Positions 13,422 through 17,383 of a stretch of 17,383 nt of DNA are shown one piece after another. Where the stretch lies: contig CAUABY010000014.1 in NCBI GenBank assembly GCA_958427375.1, positions 1 to 17,383 on the forward strand, read 5' to 3'. This stretch comes from an uncultured Eubacteriales bacterium. Lineage in GTDB: Bacteria; Bacillota; Clostridia; Oscillospirales; Oscillospiraceae. Numbering within the stretch: the stretch's first letter is position 1; each line of letters starts with the position of its first letter. The notes under the pieces are model-generated. The model was not told the origin of the DNA. It was given only the letters and a program-made list of their open reading frames with translations, and made no database searches. Position numbers and translations under genes: made by a program.

Positions 13422-14426
13422 ATGGCAGATAAATTTAGTTACAAAGACATGTGGGTACACGTGGAGCACGACGGAAAAAACATAGCCCCGGTTTCGCTGG
13501 AGCTGTGCTGTGAAGTGCGCAAGCTCTGCGACCTCTCCGGGGACAGCCTCGTCGCCGTTGTGCCGGGCGCGCTGGATGAGGCGGAGCTTGAAAAGCTCAG
13601 GGACTGCGGCGCGGACAAGCTACTGCTTGTCTCCGGCACGGGCTATGAGAGATATAATACCGAGGCCTACTCCAATCTCTATACGCAGCTGTGCAGAAAG
13701 TACAAGCCTTCCGCCGTGTTCATCGGGGCGACCGTGAACGGGCGCGACTTCGCGCCGCATTTCGCGGCCGAGCTTGAGACCGGCTGCACCTCCGACGCGA
13801 CCGAGCTTATCTATAACCCTGACACGGGCGACATTGAGTTTGTCGAGCCCGCGGCAGGCGGCAAGATAATGGCCGTCATCACTATTCCCCAGCTTCGTCC
13901 GCAGGTGGGCACCATCCGCCCCGGCACTTTCAAATACGTACCCTCCGGCAGGAAAGACGCCGTGCAGATGATACACGATGAGGTTTCCTTCGCGCCTGAG
14001 CAGATACGCACCAGGCTGCTCTCCTACAAGGCGAACGAGTTTGACCCGGAGCTGGATATCTCCGCCAGCGAGGCCATAGTCTGCGTCGGCGCGGGGCTCA
14101 AGGATGAGAGCCTGCCCAAGTACCGGGAGCTTGCCGCGCTTCTGGGCGCAAAGCTTGCCTGCACCCGCCCCATTGCCGACCGCGAGCTGCTCCCTGCAAA
14201 GCTTCAGGTCGGGCAGAGCGGCGTTATGATAATGCCCCGGCTGTATATAGGCTTTGGCGTGTCGGGCGCGGTGAACCATGTCACCGGCGTGGACGCGGAG
14301 CTTTTCATAGCCGTCAACAAAGACGCCTCCGCCCCCATATTCAACTACTGCGACTATGGCGTTGTCGGCGACATGGACGAGGTCTGCGACGCCATGATTG
14401 CGGCGCTTAAGGCTGAGACATGCTGA
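13422..14426 (+). CDS. etfA: Electron transfer flavoprotein alpha subunit, second pair
   Basis: A 334-residue Etf alpha subunit. It holds RPQVGTIRPGTF (159-170), a segment typical of clostridial bifurcating Etf alphas, and the C-terminal FAD domain CTRPIADRELLP (247-258), GQSGV (264-268), GVSGAVNHVTG (279-289) and APIFNYCDYGVVGD (304-317). It lacks the N-terminal ferredoxin-like [4Fe-4S] extension found in A. woodii LctC and CarE, so any ferredoxin would have to dock from outside. AGGAGGG precedes the ATG, 12 bases after etfB. Its end overlaps the MBL-fold gene by 7 bases. Bifurcation is inferred from family patterns, not shown. Confidence 0.88.
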   Translation: MADKFSYKDMWVHVEHDGKNIAPVSLELCCEVRKLCDLSGDSLVAVVPGALDEAELEKLRDCGADKLLLVSGTGYERYNTEAYSNLYTQLCRKYKPSAVFIGATVNGRDFAPHFAAELETGCTSDATELIYNPDTGDIEFVEPAAGGKIMAVITIPQLRPQVGTIRPGTFKYVPSGRKDAVQMIHDEVSFAPEQIRTRLLSYKANEFDPELDISASEAIVCVGAGLKDESLPKYRELAALLGAKLACTRPIADRELLPAKLQVGQSGVMIMPRLYIGFGVSGAVNHVTGVDAELFIAVNKDASAPIFNYCDYGVVGDMDEVCDAMIAALKAETC

Positions 14427-15439
14427 CGGCGGACGGGCGCGGACAATTTGCCACCGAGCTTGCGGAAGGGCTGTGGACATTCCCCATAGCCCTTCCGGAC
14501 AACCCGCTCAAGTGGCTCAACTGCTATGTAATCAAGGGTGTAAACGGCGGGCGCAATCTGCTGGTGGACACGGGCTTTTCACGGCCGGAGTGCCGCGCGG
14601 CGCTCACTCAGGGCATGGACTGCCTCCGGCTCAAGCCGGAGGAGACGGACGTTTTCCTAACCCATCTGCACACCGACCATGTGGGCAACGCGCAGTTTTT
14701 GCACGAGCGCGGCTGCCGCATAATCATGGGGCGCATGGACTATGAGCAGTTTCGCATCGGCGACAAAACCCGCTGGATGACGGGCTGCGAGCGCGCCATA
14801 AGAGAGGGCATGCCGGAGAAAGTGGCAAGGCAGGTCTTTGCGAAAAACCAGCCGCTTATCCCAAACTCCGGCGCAGTCAGCGTGTGTACCGTGGAAAACG
14901 GGGACATACTGCGCTATAATTCATATGAGCTTGAATGCGTTTTGACCCCCGGCCACACACCGGGACATATGTGCCTGTACGACCGGCGCACTAAAATCAT
15001 GTTCCTGGGTGACCATGTGCTCTTTGACATATCACCGAACATCTGCGCGTGGAGCTGCATGAAAGATTCCCTGGGGGATTATCTGGAGAGCCTGCGCATG
15101 ATAAAGCGCTTTGACGTCAGTCTCGCCCTGCCCGGCCACCGGCGCCTGTCCGAAATCAGTGTGGGCGAGCGGGCGGAGCAGCTCTTGGAGCACCACAGGC
15201 GGCGCCTTGAGAGCACCATGGAGATAATCCGCACAAACCCCGGCCTCAATGCCTATGAGATAGCCGGGCGCATGCACTGGCACATCACGGCCGACAGCTG
15301 GGAGCAGTTCCCGGTCAGCCAGCAGTATTTCGCGCAGAGCGAAACGATAGCGCATCTCGCATATCTCTGCCTGCGCGGGTACATTATAAAAGCGGAAGAA
15401 GGACGGCGGCATCTGGAGTACTATGCATGCGAAGCATAG
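14420..15439 (+). CDS. MBL-fold metallo-hydrolase with C-terminal helical domain
   Basis: A 339-residue metallo-beta-lactamase-fold protein with a complete two-metal site: THLHTDH (81-87, ligands His82, His84, Asp86, His87), TPGHTPGH (His179), FLGDH (Asp198) and LPGH (His240). A C-terminal region of about 90 residues (250-339) looks helical and winged-helix-like, as in LACTB2-type relatives. Known relatives hydrolyse thioesters such as S-lactoylglutathione, lactones or RNA. Placement between etfA and rpoN in an acyl-CoA operon makes an acyl-CoA or other thioesterase role attractive, for example releasing trapped CoA esters, but nothing visible proves it. The start overlaps the etfA end by 7 bases with a weak RBS, implying translational coupling. 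Confidence 0.8.
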   Translation: MLTADGRGQFATELAEGLWTFPIALPDNPLKWLNCYVIKGVNGGRNLLVDTGFSRPECRAALTQGMDCLRLKPEETDVFLTHLHTDHVGNAQFLHERGCRIIMGRMDYEQFRIGDKTRWMTGCERAIREGMPEKVARQVFAKNQPLIPNSGAVSVCTVENGDILRYNSYELECVLTPGHTPGHMCLYDRRTKIMFLGDHVLFDISPNICAWSCMKDSLGDYLESLRMIKRFDVSLALPGHRRLSEISVGERAEQLLEHHRRRLESTMEIIRTNPGLNAYEIAGRMHWHITADSWEQFPVSQQYFAQSETIAHLAYLCLRGYIIKAEEGRRHLEYYACEA

Positions 15440-15471
15440 CAGAGAGCCTGTAAGGAAAGGTGGCGGAGCGC

Positions 15472-16821
15472 ATGAAAATCGGCATGGACATAAGCCAGAA
15501 GCAAAGTCTTGCCGTCACACAGCAGCTTGTCCAGAATCTTGAAGTATTGCAGATGAACAAGCAGGAGCTCCAGTCGTATCTTGAGAAAGAGGCGATGGAG
15601 AACCCCGCTATTGATTTGGAACGGCTCAATGATGGCAACACCGGCGAGCGGCTTCGCTGGCTGCGCGGAAAAGAGAGACCGCGGCCGGAAAGCAGCGCGG
15701 GCGCCGACGATGGCGAGGACAGAAGCTGTGAAAATTACGGCGAGTCCGCAAGCCGCGGCGAGAGCCTTGAGGAGAATATCCGCGCCCAGCTCTCCGGCTG
15801 CCGCCTGAGCGAGATGGAGCGGCTGATAGCAAACTACCTCATCGGCTGCATCGACTCACGCGGCTATCTGGACGAGGAGCCGGAGGAGACGGCGGAGCTG
15901 CTGAACACCGACAGCCGCGATGTGGAGAAAATTTTGGAGCTGCTGCGCTCTTTCAGCCCCGCGGGCGTCTGCGCGCGGGATTTGAAGCACTGCCTGCTCG
16001 CCCAGCTGCCGGAGAGCGCGGATAATCAGCTCGCGCGGCGGGTTGTTGAAGCGTACATGGGCGATATCGCGCAAAGCCGCTATGCCTATGTGGCAAAGGC
16101 TCTTGATACGGACGTGAAGAGCCTGAAAGCCGCCGTGAAAAAGATTCAGGCACTCTCGCCCATCCCCGCGTCGGGCTTTGAAACGGACGAGATGACCTTT
16201 TATATCGAGCCGGACATTCAAATTATGCCTGCCGCCGGGGAGGAGCTTGAAATCAGGCTCTTAAGCTCCTTTGTGCCAAACCTCTGCCTCAGCCCGACCT
16301 ATCTGAGCTTTTTTGAAAGTACGGACGATGCCGAGGTTAAAAGCTACCTTGAGCGCAAATTCAAGTCCGCCCGCTGGCTCATCAACTGTGTTGAGCAGAG
16401 AGAGGGCACACTGCGCCGCTGCGCCGCCGAGATAGCACAGCTGCAAAAGGATTATTTCCTTGGCCGCCAAAGCCTGCCCCAACCCATGACGCAGAGCGAC
16501 GTGGCAGAGAGAATGGGCGTGCATCTTTCAACCGTGAGCAGGGCGGTAAAGGGGAAATACATCCAGTCGGTACACGGCCTGCGGCCTATGAAAGAGCTTT
16601 TCACGGCGAAAGTGGGCGGGGCGATTTGCACGGCCGATGAAATCAAGGAAAAACTGCGCGATATTATAAGCACGGAGAACCCGGCCAAGCCATTCTCCGA
16701 CCAGCAGATTGTGGACAAGCTGAAAGAGGCGGGCGTGTCAATATCGCGGCGGACGGCCGCGAAGTACCGGGAGGAACTGGGCATACCCGGAATGTTCGCA
16801 AGAAAGAACGCGGCACTTTAG
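15472..16821 (+). CDS. rpoN: RNA polymerase sigma-54 factor
   Basis: A 449-residue sigma-54. Region I is a Gln/Leu-rich activator-interacting segment (MKIGMDISQKQSLAVTQQL onward, 1-50), followed by an acidic linker (about 55-100), the core-binding region (about 100-280), an HTH for the -12 element (TQSDVAERMGVHLSTVSRAVKGKYIQ, about 340-365) and the RpoN box SRRTAAKYRE (425-434), which matches the ARRTVAKYRE consensus at 8 of 10 positions. A GTG at 15460 is possible, but 15472 matches the usual family start and has AAGGTGG 8 bases before it. Only 32 bases separate it from the MBL-fold gene, with no terminator or clear promoter between, so it seems to belong to a sigma-54-dependent operon and may amplify its own expression. 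Confidence 0.92.
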   Translation: MKIGMDISQKQSLAVTQQLVQNLEVLQMNKQELQSYLEKEAMENPAIDLERLNDGNTGERLRWLRGKERPRPESSAGADDGEDRSCENYGESASRGESLEENIRAQLSGCRLSEMERLIANYLIGCIDSRGYLDEEPEETAELLNTDSRDVEKILELLRSFSPAGVCARDLKHCLLAQLPESADNQLARRVVEAYMGDIAQSRYAYVAKALDTDVKSLKAAVKKIQALSPIPASGFETDEMTFYIEPDIQIMPAAGEELEIRLLSSFVPNLCLSPTYLSFFESTDDAEVKSYLERKFKSARWLINCVEQREGTLRRCAAEIAQLQKDYFLGRQSLPQPMTQSDVAERMGVHLSTVSRAVKGKYIQSVHGLRPMKELFTAKVGGAICTADEIKEKLRDIISTENPAKPFSDQQIVDKLKEAGVSISRRTAAKYREELGIPGMFARKNAAL

Positions 16822-16849
16822 CTTCCCATGTGGGGAGAAAAGTGCCGCG
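16809..16849 (+). terminator. Rho-independent terminator after rpoN
   Basis: An 11-bp perfect stem (16809-16819 with 16839-16849, arm CGCGGCACTTT) holds an inner hairpin (CTTCCC-atgt-GGGGAG with one wobble) and is followed by TTTTT at 16851-16855. The rpoN stop codon (16819-16821) begins at the last base of the left arm. It ends the rightward operon and insulates it from the convergent clpB gene. Confidence 0.88.
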
Positions 16850-16904
16850 CTTTTTGTATGCACCGATTTGTGTGTGTATCTGGGGCTTAGGGTTTATATA
16901 GCGT

Positions 16905-17383
<479 letters not shown>

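Overview
The window looks like a GC-rich anaerobic Firmicute (class Clostridia). The support is indirect: two electron-transfer flavoprotein (Etf) pairs, CoA-linked fermentation genes, a Clostridia-style sigma-54 activator, strong AGGAGG-type ribosome binding sites and T-run terminators. The genus cannot be told from sequence reading alone.

Layout. A leftward operon (about 5560 to 93) encodes a CaiA-like acyl-CoA dehydrogenase/reductase, a DASS/SLC13 carboxylate transporter, a CaiB-like family III CoA-transferase and an SSS-family sodium:solute symporter. In the centre is a GAF-PAS-AAA+-Fis regulator (5875-7836) that reads rightward from its own sigma-70-type promoter. A rightward operon (about 7888 to 16821) follows: FixA-like and FixB-like Etf subunits, an AMP-forming acyl-CoA ligase, a GlcD-family FAD oxidase, a second Etf pair of the type seen in bifurcating enzymes, an MBL-fold hydrolase with a C-terminal helical domain, and rpoN (sigma-54) itself. 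The 3' end of a leftward clpB lies at the right edge.

Regulation. Both operons begin with a sigma-54 -24/-12 element with exact GG-N10-GC spacing (5571-5586 leftward, 7861-7876 rightward). The interval between caiA and the regulator holds a perfect 20-bp palindrome and a degenerate copy centred 33 bp away, placed as enhancer sites for the leftward promoter. The sigma-54 gene appears to be the last gene of a sigma-54-driven operon, which suggests a closed positive loop.

How the genes may work together. CaiA-, CaiB-, FixA- and FixB-like proteins recall the enterobacterial cai/fix system for crotonobetaine (carnitine) reduction, including the divergent arrangement. However, the BCCT transporter CaiT, the hydratase CaiD and the electron donors FixC/FixX are not in the window. 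In their places are two other transporters and a GlcD-like oxidase with a second Etf pair. My reading is a self-regulated system that imports an unsaturated (or beta-substituted) acid, charges it by ligase and CoA-transferase, and reduces it with CaiA-FixAB, possibly fed by flavin-based electron bi- or confurcation through GlcD-EtfBA2. The substrate is unknown. The GlcD-like protein departs from several usual 2-hydroxyacid active-site motifs, so it may not be an ordinary lactate or glycolate dehydrogenase.
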